DNA of 64,000 nt from Flavobacterium sp. GTDB taxonomy: Bacteria > Bacteroidota > Bacteroidia > Flavobacteriales > Flavobacteriaceae. Both the position numbers and the translations under genes were made by a program. Location of the stretch: positions 1-64,000 of the forward strand of contig NZ_JAIXRZ010000013.1 of assembly GCF_027484945.1 (NCBI RefSeq), written 5' to 3'. Positions 18,674 through 29,580 of this stretch are shown here, piece after piece; the stretch's first letter is position 1, and the number at the start of each line of letters is the position of its first letter. A model generated the notes under the pieces. It saw only the letters and a list, made by a program, of their open reading frames with translations, did not search any database and had not been told where the DNA came from.

Positions 18674-21439
18674 ATGCAAACAGATTCTTTTTTACATCAA
18701 CTCGCTACCACTATTTTAAAAGATTATTCCACTCAATTGAGTGATGTAGTCATTATACTGCCCAACAAGCGCGCGCGAATATTTTTAATAAACGCATTTC
18801 AAAAACAAACGCAGTCAACATTTTTTGCTCCCAAAATTATTAGCATTGAAGATTTCGTTCAAGATATTTCAGGGCTACAATACATCGATGGAATTGAACA
18901 GTTGTTTGTATTTTATGAGGTTTATTGTTCGCTAACACCAGATCAGCCAGAACCTTTTGAAACCTTTGCCAATTGGGCAAAAACATTAATTCAAGATTTT
19001 AACGAGATTGATCGCTATTTGCTCGATCCGGATAAAATTTTGAAGTATTTAGAAAATATCAAGGAAATCGAACATTGGTCAGTAACCATTGAAAAACAGA
19101 CCGAATTAATCGAAAAACACTTGGCTTTTTGGCGAAAACTACCCGAATACTATCATGCGTTCTACCAACATTTGCGTTCAGCCAAAAAAGGATATCAGGG
19201 ATTGATTTACCGTGAAGCAAAAGATAACTTAAATCATTTTACCAACAGTTTACAAAACGAAATTTATCTTTTTGCAGGTTTTAACGCCCTGAACAAAGCC
19301 GAGGAGGTTATCGTACAACATTTATTAGCACTTGATAAAGCTAAAATTTACTGGGATATAGATCAAATATTTTTAAATGATCCCTTACATGATGCCGGAC
19401 ATTTTTTACGCCGTTTTCAAAAAGAGTGGCCGTATTATAAAAATAATTCGCTGCAGTGGATTCAAAATGATTTTGATACTCCAAAAAAAATTCAGGTCAT
19501 GGGAACTTCCAAGTCGATTGGTCAAGCAAAACTCGCAGGACATCTTTTGGAACAACATATAAAAAACCAACCCGAATCCAATCTTCAAAATTGCGCTGTG
19601 GTTTTGGGCGATGAAACAATGTTGATGCCGCTACTCTATCATTTACCAGCAGAAGTTCAGGCTTTAAACATCACGATGGGGTATTCGAGTAAAAATAATC
19701 CGGCTCAATTGCTCGTTAATAAATGGTTTAAAATGCATATTAATGCGCTTTCTCGAAATGCCAATTCCTATGTGTTTTATTATAAAGAAGTTCTGGATTT
19801 ATTAACCCACCCGTTGCTCGAACCGTATCTTAAAACACAAAGTCTCGTAAGTCGTATTCGAAGCTATAATATTTCCTTTATTCCTCAACATCGATTGATG
19901 GAAATGCAAGGTCAATGTTCCCCCTTGTTCCAACTCGTTTTTGGGGCATGGGAATCCACTCCCTTAGCTATTTTAGAACAGCTTTCAAAGTTGTTATTGT
20001 CAATTAAAGAAGAATTCAATTATACCAATACAGAAGAAAAAATAGCCAATGCCTTTTTATATTCGGTTTATAAGGTTATCAATAAATTGATTAGTTATTA
20101 CCAAACTCATTCGGTAGATAGTAACCCCGAAACGCTCTATGCCTTATATAAACAAGTCATCGACTTGGCCGAAGTTTCATTTGAAGGCGAACCCCTTGAA
20201 GGACTCCAAATTATGGGCGTTTTAGAGAGTCGTGTACTCGATTTTGAAACGGTAATTATTACTTCTGTCAATGAAGGTAAATTTCCATCTGGGAAATCTG
20301 GAAATTCTTTTATTCCCTATGACGTAAAGCGCGAATATGGATTGCCAACCTACAAAGAAAAAGATGCCATTTATACCTATCATTTCTATCATTTGCTCCA
20401 AAGGGCTAAAAACATATACCTAATTTACAATTCCGACTCCGAAGGATTAGATGCTGGGGAACGAAGTCGTTTCATTACTCAATTGCAAGTAGAAAATCGG
20501 GATAATCATACCCTTTCATTTGAAATGTACCATCCCGAAGTACCTCAAACCGCTTATGAGCCCATAGTAATTCCAAAAGATGTAGCTGTACTCCAACAAT
20601 TACAAGATATTGCAACCCATAAGTACTTTTCTCCCTCAGCGCTTACGAATTATGTTCGCAATCCAATACAGTTTTATTTTCAGCGGTTATTACGTGTTTT
20701 CGAGGCAGAAGAAGTTGAAGAAAATATTGCCGTCAATACTTTGGGAACTATTATTCACGCGGTATTAGAAGATTTGTATGAGCCCTTTATTGGACAAGTC
20801 TTAACCGAAGCTGCTATTATGCAATGTTTCGCGCTGATAGATGAAAAAGTGTTGGAGAAATTCAAAGACGTGTATAAAGAAGGTGAAATAAAAAAAGGGC
20901 GCAACTTGCTTGCATTTGAAGTAGCCAAACGCAATGTCTATAATTTCCTTAAACTCGAACTCGATGCGCTACAACAAGGTGATGTTGTACAAATCATTGC
21001 TTTAGAACAACCATTCGAACGAGAGTTGATACACCCAAAATTGCCATTTCCAATAAAAATAGGGGGTAACGTCGATCGTATCGAACTCCGAAACCAGCGC
21101 ATTCGTATTATCGATTACAAAACCGGAAAGGTAGACGCTAATGCAGTTATGTTGTCCAAATGGGAGGGTTTAACCGAAGACATCAAAAATGATAAAATCA
21201 TCCAAGTGTTAGCCTATGCTTTCTTATACGAACAACAGGCCAAAGGACAACCTGTAGAAGTAGGGATTATTTCTTTTAAAAATTTAAAAGCAGGATTTTT
21301 ACCCTTTGCGTTTAAAGTAGATAAAGAAGTACACACAGAAGTGACCCCTGCAATAATAAGTGCTTATTTAGATGAGTTGGCAACTTTATTGGCCGAAATC
21401 ATTAATCCAGACATCCCATTTGTTGAAAAGGTGAATTAA
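18674..21439 (+). CDS. PD-(D/E)XK nuclease family protein (AddB-like)
   Basis: ILPNKRARIFLINAF; GTIIHAVLEDLYEP; RIIDYKTGKVD. Confidence 0.9.
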   Translation: MQTDSFLHQLATTILKDYSTQLSDVVIILPNKRARIFLINAFQKQTQSTFFAPKIISIEDFVQDISGLQYIDGIEQLFVFYEVYCSLTPDQPEPFETFANWAKTLIQDFNEIDRYLLDPDKILKYLENIKEIEHWSVTIEKQTELIEKHLAFWRKLPEYYHAFYQHLRSAKKGYQGLIYREAKDNLNHFTNSLQNEIYLFAGFNALNKAEEVIVQHLLALDKAKIYWDIDQIFLNDPLHDAGHFLRRFQKEWPYYKNNSLQWIQNDFDTPKKIQVMGTSKSIGQAKLAGHLLEQHIKNQPESNLQNCAVVLGDETMLMPLLYHLPAEVQALNITMGYSSKNNPAQLLVNKWFKMHINALSRNANSYVFYYKEVLDLLTHPLLEPYLKTQSLVSRIRSYNISFIPQHRLMEMQGQCSPLFQLVFGAWESTPLAILEQLSKLLLSIKEEFNYTNTEEKIANAFLYSVYKVINKLISYYQTHSVDSNPETLYALYKQVIDLAEVSFEGEPLEGLQIMGVLESRVLDFETVIITSVNEGKFPSGKSGNSFIPYDVKREYGLPTYKEKDAIYTYHFYHLLQRAKNIYLIYNSDSEGLDAGERSRFITQLQVENRDNHTLSFEMYHPEVPQTAYEPIVIPKDVAVLQQLQDIATHKYFSPSALTNYVRNPIQFYFQRLLRVFEAEEVEENIAVNTLGTIIHAVLEDLYEPFIGQVLTEAAIMQCFALIDEKVLEKFKDVYKEGEIKKGRNLLAFEVAKRNVYNFLKLELDALQQGDVVQIIALEQPFERELIHPKLPFPIKIGGNVDRIELRNQRIRIIDYKTGKVDANAVMLSKWEGLTEDIKNDKIIQVLAYAFLYEQQAKGQPVEVGIISFKNLKAGFLPFAFKVDKEVHTEVTPAIISAYLDELATLLAEIINPDIPFVEKVN

Positions 21440-22218
21440 ATGGATTTCAAAAAAGACAAAAGGGTTTGTCCTACTTCTTTTTCATTTTCCAAATGACTCA
21501 TGTGGCCGTCAGGAAAGGTAGTCAGTGCAACTCGTGTATTTTCGATTTGGGTACAATTTTCTTCATAGGGAAGCACGCTGTCCTTTTTTCCTAAAATCAA
21601 TGCAATGGGATAGGGTCCAAAATGTAACAATACTTCGCGGTCATTTCGGATTTTCATCCCTTCTAATGCGGCGACAATTCCTTGAACAGGGGTTTTTAAG
21701 GCTTCTAATTTTACTTGTTCGATGACGTCGGCCAATTTTTCTCGGTTGTCTTCACTAAATAAATTCGCAATCGACATGCGCACAAAAGCCGTGTAGTTTT
21801 GTTTCACTGCAGCAATTGCCCGATCACGGTTCTGTTTACGTTCATCACTATCGGCACGCGAAGTCGAGTTGAGTAACACCAATCCCTTGACATTATCGGG
21901 ATAGCATTCGGCAAAGGCCAGAGCGATATAGCCGCCCATGGAATGTCCAATTAGTACCGATTTTCGAATTTTCAATTCATGCAAAACATGATGTACCATA
22001 TCGGCTTGATCTTCCATGGTATGCACATAACCGAGGCAACTCGTATTACCATGCCCTAATAAATCAATCGTAATGACCCGGTATTTAGCAGCAAGAACAG
22101 GAACCAAATGGTGCCACATGGTTTGGTTTTCTAAAAAACCATGGAGCAAAACCACAGCACTGCCTTTACCCGTTGAGGTATAGTCAATAGTGATATTTTT
22201 ATAATGCAATTGCGCCAT
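21436..22218 (-). CDS. Alpha/beta hydrolase; start revised to MAQLHYKN
   Basis: VVLLHGFLENQTMW; LIGHSMGGYIAL. Confidence 0.92.
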   Translation of the reverse strand: MAQLHYKNITIDYTSTGKGSAVVLLHGFLENQTMWHHLVPVLAAKYRVITIDLLGHGNTSCLGYVHTMEDQADMVHHVLHELKIRKSVLIGHSMGGYIALAFAECYPDNVKGLVLLNSTSRADSDERKQNRDRAIAAVKQNYTAFVRMSIANLFSEDNREKLADVIEQVKLEALKTPVQGIVAALEGMKIRNDREVLLHFGPYPIALILGKKDSVLPYEENCTQIENTRVALTTFPDGHMSHLENEKEVGQTLLSFLKSI

Positions 22219-22403
22219 GATTAATAGCAAAAATACAGCTTAAGATGAAATGGCTACAGGGTGTTTATAACTTTTCAATTATCATTAAAATATAAATAGT
22301 CAAAAAAGATTGCTGCATAAAAAAACGGCCAATAAGGCCGTCTTTATCAATTAGTGCAATTCCGACTTTTCACGATAAACAAATTGATCACTGCGACTGC
22401 AAA

Positions 22404-23699
22404 CTAGTTTTCATTCATCAATTGTTCAATTTCTTCGGCTTCAATCGGGATGTTGCGCATTAAATTGAATGGTGCGCCGCTTTTTTGAATCACTACATCG
22501 TCTTCTAAACGAATCCCAAAACCTTCAGCAGGAATATAAATGCCTGGTTCAACGGTAAACACCATATTGGGTTGCATTGGCTCGTATAATAAACCGTAAT
22601 CGTGGGTATCTAAGCCCAAGTGGTGCGAAGTTCCGTGCATGAAATACTTTTTGTAGGCTGGCCATGCGGGATCTTCGTTTTGTACATCGGCTTTGTCCAA
22701 TAAGCCCAAACCGAGCAATTCGGAAGTCATGATTTTACCCACTTCTACGTGGTATTCTTTCCAAAGGGTGCCCGGAACTAACAATTTTGTTGCTTCGTTT
22801 TTAACCTTCAATACAGCATTATAAACCGCCCGTTGACGTTCGGTAAAACGGCCAGAAACAGGAATCGTGCGACTCAAATCACTAGAGTAATTGGCATATT
22901 CAGCACCGACATCCAAAAGCAATAAATCGCCGGCCTTACATTCTTGGTTGTTTTCGATGTAATGCAACACATTGGCATTGGCACCACTTGCGATAATCGG
23001 CGTGTAAGCAAAGCCTTTGGAACGGTTACGCAAAAATTCGTGTGCAAACTCGGCTTCGATTTCATATTCCATAACACCCGGTTTTACGAAATTTAAGATG
23101 CGACGAATTCCTTTTTCGGTGATGTCGCAAGCGGTTTGCATTAGTGCAATTTCCTGGGATTCCTTAACCGAACGTAAGCGTTGTAAAATTGGATTAGACT
23201 TTTCTACTTTATGGGCAGGGTATGTTTCTTTCCACCATTTGATAAAACGATCTTCTCGGGTTTGCGTTTCTACTGAAGCACGGTAGTGTTCATTGGTATT
23301 AATATAAATTGTGTCGGCATAAGCCATGACTTCTTTTAGCGTTTTTTGAAAATCTTGGAGCCAAATAACCGAGCGTATACCAGATACTTCGAACGCGCGT
23401 TCTTTAGTCAGTTTTTCACCTTCCCAAATGGCGATATGTTCGTTAGTCTCCCGTAAAAATAAAATTTCGCGAAGGTGGGCATAAGGAGCATCTGGAAAAA
23501 GCAACAAAATACTTTCTTCTTGATCAGCACCCGATAAATAAAAGATATCACGGTGTTGTGCAAAGGGTAAGGTGCTGTCTGCAGATATAGGATAAATGTC
23601 GTTGGAGTTAAATATAGCGACACTGTTCGGTTTCATTTGCGCCGTAAATTTGGCCCGATTAGTACTAAACAATTCGCGGTCAATAGCATGATATTTCAT
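22404..23699 (-). CDS. Aminopeptidase P family protein
   Basis: LLLLDVGAEYANYSSDLSRTIP; MHGTSHHLGLDTHD; VFTVEPGIYIP. Confidence 0.94.
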   Translation of the reverse strand: MKYHAIDRELFSTNRAKFTAQMKPNSVAIFNSNDIYPISADSTLPFAQHRDIFYLSGADQEESILLLFPDAPYAHLREILFLRETNEHIAIWEGEKLTKERAFEVSGIRSVIWLQDFQKTLKEVMAYADTIYINTNEHYRASVETQTREDRFIKWWKETYPAHKVEKSNPILQRLRSVKESQEIALMQTACDITEKGIRRILNFVKPGVMEYEIEAEFAHEFLRNRSKGFAYTPIIASGANANVLHYIENNQECKAGDLLLLDVGAEYANYSSDLSRTIPVSGRFTERQRAVYNAVLKVKNEATKLLVPGTLWKEYHVEVGKIMTSELLGLGLLDKADVQNEDPAWPAYKKYFMHGTSHHLGLDTHDYGLLYEPMQPNMVFTVEPGIYIPAEGFGIRLEDDVVIQKSGAPFNLMRNIPIEAEEIEQLMNEN

Positions 23700-23879
23700 A
23701 TTCTTTTATTTGAAGATTTTTTATTTGAAGATTTGAAAATGGTTTACCAAAATTACGGATAAGTCTGAAGTGATTCGAGACCAAATGACCTTATTTTACA
23801 TTTTTTCGAAATTAAGTTTCAATATTAGGGAATTTTTCGGAATGAAATGAAAAGTGTACTTTTAGAAAAAAATTAATCC

Positions 23880-24731
23880 ATGAAAAAGGGAATCCTTTCT
23901 TTTTTGTTGCTCATTGGCATTATGTTGCACGCACAAGACAAGTCCGTCTATCAATTATTTGATAAAAACGGAAAAAAAGTGGCCTATAAAAAGCTATTAA
24001 AAGCGGCCTTGGAAACTGAAGTTGTTTTGTTTGGCGAATACCACAACAATCCCATTTGCCACTGGCTCGAATTGGAGTTAGCCAAAGGTGTAGCTGCTGA
24101 TAAAGCTATTGTTATGGGTGCAGAAATGTTTGAAGCCGATAATCAGAAAGCCGTAAATCAGTATTTAGCGGGGAGTATCGATCAGAAAAAATTGGACAGC
24201 ACCGCGCGGTTATGGCCCAATTATACAACCGATTATAAACCCTTATTGGATTTTGCAAAAGATAATGCAATTAAATTTGTAGCCACTAATATACCACGAC
24301 GCTATGCTTCTCAGGTCGCTAAAAAAGGATTTGAAGCATTGGAATTACTCTCTCCCGAGGAGAAATCTTGGATGGCACCCTTACCGATGCCTTACGATGC
24401 TTCGTTGTCGGGGTATGTCAACATGATGAAAATGATGGGCGAGCATACCAGTCCGAACATGCCCAAAGCTCAAGCATCAAAAGATGCAACTATGGGTTAT
24501 TTTATTGTTCAAAATTTGCAACCCAACACGGTCTTTTTACACTACAACGGCACCTATCATTCAGATTATTTTGAGGGAATTAGTTGGTATTTACAATCCT
24601 ATAAGCCCGGAACAAAGATTATTACAATTGCGACAGTTGAGCAAAAGGATATTGATAAATTAGATTCAGAGCATTACAATAAAGCCGACTTTATACTCGT
24701 TATCGATGAAGATGTAACAAAGAGTTACTAG
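23880..24731 (+). CDS. ChaN family lipoprotein-like protein
   Basis: VVLFGEYHNNPICHWLELEL; MGAEMFEADNQ. Confidence 0.85.
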   Translation: MKKGILSFLLLIGIMLHAQDKSVYQLFDKNGKKVAYKKLLKAALETEVVLFGEYHNNPICHWLELELAKGVAADKAIVMGAEMFEADNQKAVNQYLAGSIDQKKLDSTARLWPNYTTDYKPLLDFAKDNAIKFVATNIPRRYASQVAKKGFEALELLSPEEKSWMAPLPMPYDASLSGYVNMMKMMGEHTSPNMPKAQASKDATMGYFIVQNLQPNTVFLHYNGTYHSDYFEGISWYLQSYKPGTKIITIATVEQKDIDKLDSEHYNKADFILVIDEDVTKSY

Positions 24732-24763
24732 GTTTGTCTTGTTTATATCTTAATCGAACTCGT

Positions 24764-25633
24764 ATGAAGAAACTGATTGCGCTTGTAGTTGCAGTGTTGC
24801 TTTTTTTACCGTTTTATTCGTGTGAAAAAGAAGAGACGCCAAATACCCATTATTTAATCTTAAAATTTAAGTTCGATCCCACGCAAGAGCGATTGAATAA
24901 TTTGGGTCAAATTGCATCCGTCCCTACTGGACATGCTGCCCAATCTCCCGTTTTTAATACAATTTCTTCACATTATGTAGAATTAGCTCCAACCGCCAAT
25001 ACCCAATTGGGCCAAGGCACCATTTTGTATCATGCGCCCGAAACAATTGCAGGCGGTGCAAATGCAATTGATTTTAATCAGGCAAAGGTAGTGGCAGAAG
25101 ATGAAGTTTTTTTGAAAATACCACTAAAACAAGTTGCTGCTGGAAGCTATCAATGGATGCGTGTTTCGTTATCATATCAAAATTATAGGATTGCTGTACG
25201 GCATTCGGGAGCTGATTACTTGGGGACTTTAGCAAGTTTTGTGGGATTTAAAACCTATATAACCAATCATTCAATAGGCAATAATTTTTTTACTGTTAAC
25301 GGTAATCGCGCTCAAGGTTATTGGGCATTTGCTTTAAATGATTTTCCGTATTCAAGTTCGGGTCAAGCCCCCGAAGGCGCTACAACTGTACCTAATCCGT
25401 TAGCTGCTACATCACCTATACCGGCGGGTTCCTGTGTGGTAACTGGACAATTTGCTGTGCCTTTACAAATTTCTGGAAATGAAACGAACGATGTAGTAGT
25501 AACCATGTCGCTTTCGACCAACCAAAGTTTTGAGTGGATAGATACAACACCCGATGGAAAATACGAACCTTCTGCTGGGGAGTCGGTTGTCGATATGGGT
25601 TTACGTGGATTAATTCCAACCTATGTTAAATAA
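24764..25633 (+). CDS. Lipoprotein, probable MbnP family; start revised to MKKLIALV
   Basis: Lipobox FYSC; LILKFKFDPTQERLNNLGQ N-terminus resembles MbnP-like proteins. Confidence 0.65.
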   Translation: MKKLIALVVAVLLFLPFYSCEKEETPNTHYLILKFKFDPTQERLNNLGQIASVPTGHAAQSPVFNTISSHYVELAPTANTQLGQGTILYHAPETIAGGANAIDFNQAKVVAEDEVFLKIPLKQVAAGSYQWMRVSLSYQNYRIAVRHSGADYLGTLASFVGFKTYITNHSIGNNFFTVNGNRAQGYWAFALNDFPYSSSGQAPEGATTVPNPLAATSPIPAGSCVVTGQFAVPLQISGNETNDVVVTMSLSTNQSFEWIDTTPDGKYEPSAGESVVDMGLRGLIPTYVK

Positions 25634-25787
25634 ATCTTCCAATTTTCGGTCATAAATAGTTGATTTTCAATAGGCGTTAAACGCTTTTTAAATTCATTAT
25701 AAATTAGCCTCAAAAGGTTGTAGTTAAGTACAAGAAGCCTTATTTTTGTTTGATTTTTTAAAAAACAGTTATAATCAACGAATAATT

Positions 25788-26648
25788 ATGGCAAAATCTG
25801 CACTTTTGAAGTCGTCCATCACAAAAAAATACTGGATGGCTCTTACGGGTTTATTTTTATGCTTGTTTTTGACAGGTCACTTGTTGGGAAATCTACAATT
25901 GATTTTCAGCGATGCAAAACATTTTAATGAGTATGCATTGTTCATGACCTCAAATCCAGCAGTTAAAATTTTATCGTATTTAACGTACCTCTCAATTATC
26001 TTCCATGCAATCGATGGGATTATGTTGGCTTTTCAAAATAAGGCAGCGCGCCCTGTGGGTTATGCAAAATCCAATCCTTCGGCTAACAGTTCATTTGCAT
26101 CACGTAATATGGCGGTTTTAGGGACTGTTATTTTAATTTTTATTGTAACACACATGGTAAATTTCTGGGCTAAGATGCATTTTGATAAAAATATGCCTCT
26201 AGCAAGTAAAGAAATTTCAAATATGGGGGTTACGCAAAAAATGGCTATTGGTATTTTAGGTTCACCCAATCCAATGTTTCCATTAACTCCAGAAGGAACT
26301 ATTGATCCGATGACTTTGAAGCAATACCGTTTGGTGCAAAAGGATCTTACCACAATTACGGATGAAAAAGGAGAAGTCATTTTTGTTGGAATGAAAGATT
26401 TGCACAAAATTACAGTAGCGTTTTTCAAAGATGCCAAAACGGGTTTGATGGCTACATTGTTGTATGTTGCAGCAATGTTGGTTTTAGCCTTCCATTTATT
26501 ACATGGTTTTCAAAGTGCCTTTCAATCTTTGGGAGCAACTAGTCGTAAATTTACTCCAGCAATCAAATTCTTCGGAACAGCGTTTGCCATTGTAGTTCCG
26601 GCTTTATTTGCTGCCATTCCTGTTTACATTCACTTTTTCTTAAAATAA
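25788..26648 (+). CDS. sdhC: Succinate dehydrogenase cytochrome b subunit; start revised to MAKSALLK
   Basis: Multi-TM protein directly upstream of sdhA-sdhB. Confidence 0.9.
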   Translation: MAKSALLKSSITKKYWMALTGLFLCLFLTGHLLGNLQLIFSDAKHFNEYALFMTSNPAVKILSYLTYLSIIFHAIDGIMLAFQNKAARPVGYAKSNPSANSSFASRNMAVLGTVILIFIVTHMVNFWAKMHFDKNMPLASKEISNMGVTQKMAIGILGSPNPMFPLTPEGTIDPMTLKQYRLVQKDLTTITDEKGEVIFVGMKDLHKITVAFFKDAKTGLMATLLYVAAMLVLAFHLLHGFQSAFQSLGATSRKFTPAIKFFGTAFAIVVPALFAAIPVYIHFFLK

Positions 26649-26661
26649 TCAACATCGCATT

Positions 26662-28671
26662 ATGAAGTTAGATTCGAAAATACCGGTAGGTCACATTTCA
26701 GAGAAGTGGACCAATCACAAGAATAACTTAAAATTAGTGGCTCCTAATAACCGTCCAAAAATTGACATTATTGTTGTAGGAACGGGTTTAGCTGGGGCAT
26801 CCGCAGCGGCTTCTCTAGGTGAAATGGGGTACAATGTAAAAGCGTTTTGTTTTCAAGATTCTCCACGTCGCGCGCACTCGATTGCTGCTCAAGGTGGAAT
26901 TAATGCTGCTAAAAATTACCAAAACGATGGGGATTCAACCTACCGTTTATTTTACGATACAATTAAAGGTGGTGACTACCGTGCGCGTGAGGCAAACGTA
27001 CACCGATTAGCCGAAGTTTCAGGAAATATTATTGACCAATGTGTAGCACAAGGTGTCCCCTTTGCTCGTGAATACGGAGGTATGTTGGACAATCGTTCTT
27101 TTGGAGGAACACAAGTGCAACGTACATTTTATGCAGCTGGACAAACGGGTCAACAGTTGTTGCTAGGAGCCTATTCGGCATTGTCACGTCAAATTGGTTT
27201 AGGACGTGTTCAAATGTTTCACCGTCATGAGATGTTGGATTTAGTAAAGATCGATGGTAAAGCTCGAGGAATAATCGCACGCAACTTAGTTACGGGTGAA
27301 ATCGAGCGTCATTCTGCACATGCAGTGATCATTGCATCGGGAGGTTATGGAAATGTTTATTTCTTGTCGACCAATGCAATGGGAAGTAACGTTACAGCAG
27401 CATGGAAAATTCACCGTCAAGGAGCTTTATTTGCAAACCCTTGTTTTGTTCAAATTCATCCTACTTGTATTCCTGTTCATGGAACGAACCAATCCAAATT
27501 GACCTTGATGTCTGAATCGCTTCGCAATTCAGGGCGTATTTGGGTACCTAAGAAAAAAGAAGATGCAGAAGCCATTCGTGCGGGTCAGTTAAAACCCACT
27601 CAAATAGCCGAAGAAGATCGCGATTACTTTTTAGAAAGAAGATATCCAGCATTTGGTAACTTAGTTCCGCGTGACGTGGCGTCGCGTGCTGCAAAAGAGC
27701 GTTGTGATGCAGGATTTGGTATTGAGGCAAATGACACCAACGAAGGAGTTTATTTGGATTTTTCTACTGAGATTCAAAACAAAGGAAAACAAGCGGCTTA
27801 TGCAGCAGGTAATCATAATCCTTCCGCGGAAGAAATTACGCGTTTAGGGAAAAAATGGTTGGAAGAAAAGTATGGTAACTTGTTTACGATGTACCAGAAA
27901 ATTACCGACGAAAATCCATATGAAACGCCTATGAAAATCTATCCTGCGGTTCACTATACTATGGGTGGAGTTTGGGTTGACTACAATTTACAATCAACTA
28001 TTCCAGGTTGTTTTGTCGCAGGGGAAGCAAATTTCTCTGACCACGGAGCAAACCGTTTGGGAGCTTCTGCTTTGATGCAAGGACTAGCTGATGGTTATTT
28101 TGTTTTACCGTATACCGTTTCTAATTACTTGGCAGACGATATTCGTACAGGGAAAATTTCTATAAATTCTCCAGAATTTGATGAAGCCGAGCAACGAGTA
28201 AAAGATCAAATCAACAACTTCTTAAACAACAACGGTTCAAAATCAGTGGATCACTTCCATAAACGTTTAGGATTGATCATGTGGAATAAAGTAGGGATGG
28301 GTCGTAACACTGAAGGCTTGAATGAAGCTATCCGTGAAATTGCCGCTTTACGCGAAGAATTCTATAAGGAAGTTTATGTTCCTGGAAGCGCAGATGAATT
28401 AAATCCTGAATTAGACAAAGCGATGCGTGTTGCTGATTTTATCGAATTAGGACAGTTAATGGCGATGGATGCACTACAACGTAATGAGTCTTGTGGAGGG
28501 CACTTCCGTGAAGAGTACCAAGATGCTGAAGGCGAAACTTTGCGCGATGATGCCAACTTTTCATTTGTTGGAGCTTGGGAATATAAAGGTCAAGATATTA
28601 GTAAAGCAGAACTTCATAAAGAAGAACTGAAATACGAGTTTATTAAAATTGCAGCTAGAAACTATAAATAA
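26662..28671 (+). CDS. sdhA: Fumarate reductase/succinate dehydrogenase flavoprotein subunit
   Basis: [53 protein letters not shown]. Confidence 0.97.
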   Translation: MKLDSKIPVGHISEKWTNHKNNLKLVAPNNRPKIDIIVVGTGLAGASAAASLGEMGYNVKAFCFQDSPRRAHSIAAQGGINAAKNYQNDGDSTYRLFYDTIKGGDYRAREANVHRLAEVSGNIIDQCVAQGVPFAREYGGMLDNRSFGGTQVQRTFYAAGQTGQQLLLGAYSALSRQIGLGRVQMFHRHEMLDLVKIDGKARGIIARNLVTGEIERHSAHAVIIASGGYGNVYFLSTNAMGSNVTAAWKIHRQGALFANPCFVQIHPTCIPVHGTNQSKLTLMSESLRNSGRIWVPKKKEDAEAIRAGQLKPTQIAEEDRDYFLERRYPAFGNLVPRDVASRAAKERCDAGFGIEANDTNEGVYLDFSTEIQNKGKQAAYAAGNHNPSAEEITRLGKKWLEEKYGNLFTMYQKITDENPYETPMKIYPAVHYTMGGVWVDYNLQSTIPGCFVAGEANFSDHGANRLGASALMQGLADGYFVLPYTVSNYLADDIRTGKISINSPEFDEAEQRVKDQINNFLNNNGSKSVDHFHKRLGLIMWNKVGMGRNTEGLNEAIREIAALREEFYKEVYVPGSADELNPELDKAMRVADFIELGQLMAMDALQRNESCGGHFREEYQDAEGETLRDDANFSFVGAWEYKGQDISKAELHKEELKYEFIKIAARNYK

Positions 28672-28679
28672 TCGGAGAC

Positions 28680-29441
28680 ATGGCTTCTAAAAAGAACATC
28701 AACATAAATTTGAAAATTTGGCGTCAAAAAAATGGCAATGCCAAAGGTCAATTGGTAGACTATAAATTAGATAATGTATCTACCGATAGCTCATTCTTGG
28801 AAATGTTAGACCAATTAAATGAGCAATTAATAGCACAAAAACAAGAGCCAATAGCGTTTGATCACGACTGTCGTGAAGGAATCTGCGGAATGTGTTCGTT
28901 GTATATCAACGGTCGCGCCCATGGACCCGACACAGGAATCACTACGTGTCAATTGCATATGCGTATGTTTAAAGATGGCGATACTATTTATGTAGAGCCC
29001 TGGAGAAGTCGCGCATTTCCTATCATCAAAGACTTGGTGGTAGATCGCAGTTCCTTTGATCGTATCCAACAAGCGGGTGGTTTCGTTTCGGTTAACACTT
29101 CGGGTCGTACGATTGATGCAAATACCATTCCCATACCAAAAGACGATGCCGACAAAGCATTTGAAGCAGCCGCTTGTATCGGTTGTGGCGCTTGTGTTGC
29201 CACATGTAAGAATGGTTCTGCAATGTTATTCGTAGGGGCAAAAGTGTCTCAGTATGCATTATTGCCACAAGGTAAAGTAGAAGCAACGCAACGGGTTTTA
29301 AATATGGTACGCCAAATGGACGAAGAAGGATTCGGAAATTGTACCAATACGGGAGCTTGCGAAATTGAATGCCCAAAAGGAATTTCTTTAGAAAACATTG
29401 CACGAATGAATCGTGAATATTTAAAAGCAAGTATTAAATAA
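28680..29441 (+). CDS. sdhB: Succinate dehydrogenase/fumarate reductase iron-sulfur subunit
   Basis: [37 protein letters not shown]. Confidence 0.97.
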   Translation: MASKKNININLKIWRQKNGNAKGQLVDYKLDNVSTDSSFLEMLDQLNEQLIAQKQEPIAFDHDCREGICGMCSLYINGRAHGPDTGITTCQLHMRMFKDGDTIYVEPWRSRAFPIIKDLVVDRSSFDRIQQAGGFVSVNTSGRTIDANTIPIPKDDADKAFEAAACIGCGACVATCKNGSAMLFVGAKVSQYALLPQGKVEATQRVLNMVRQMDEEGFGNCTNTGACEIECPKGISLENIARMNREYLKASIK

Positions 29442-29468
29442 GTCCCACATAAAAGGTTAATTCATACG

Positions 29469-29500
29469 AAAGCACTCCATAACGGGGTGCTTTTTTTATT
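29469..29500 (+). terminator. Terminator AAAGCACTCC-ATAAC-GGGGTGCTTTTTTT
   Basis: Inverted repeat + T-run. Confidence 0.75.
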
Positions 29501-29580
29501 TTTGACGACTTGCTCATAGGGCAATACTACCGCTTAAACGCACAAAAAAACGTATATTTGAAAATAACAAATGATTACCT

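Noticed and set aside
26060-26437. 125-aa minus-strand ORF in sdhC
   Set aside because: Antisense to an sdh operon gene with strong context.
29092-29430. 112-aa minus-strand ORF in sdhB
   Set aside because: Antisense to the conserved iron-sulfur subunit.
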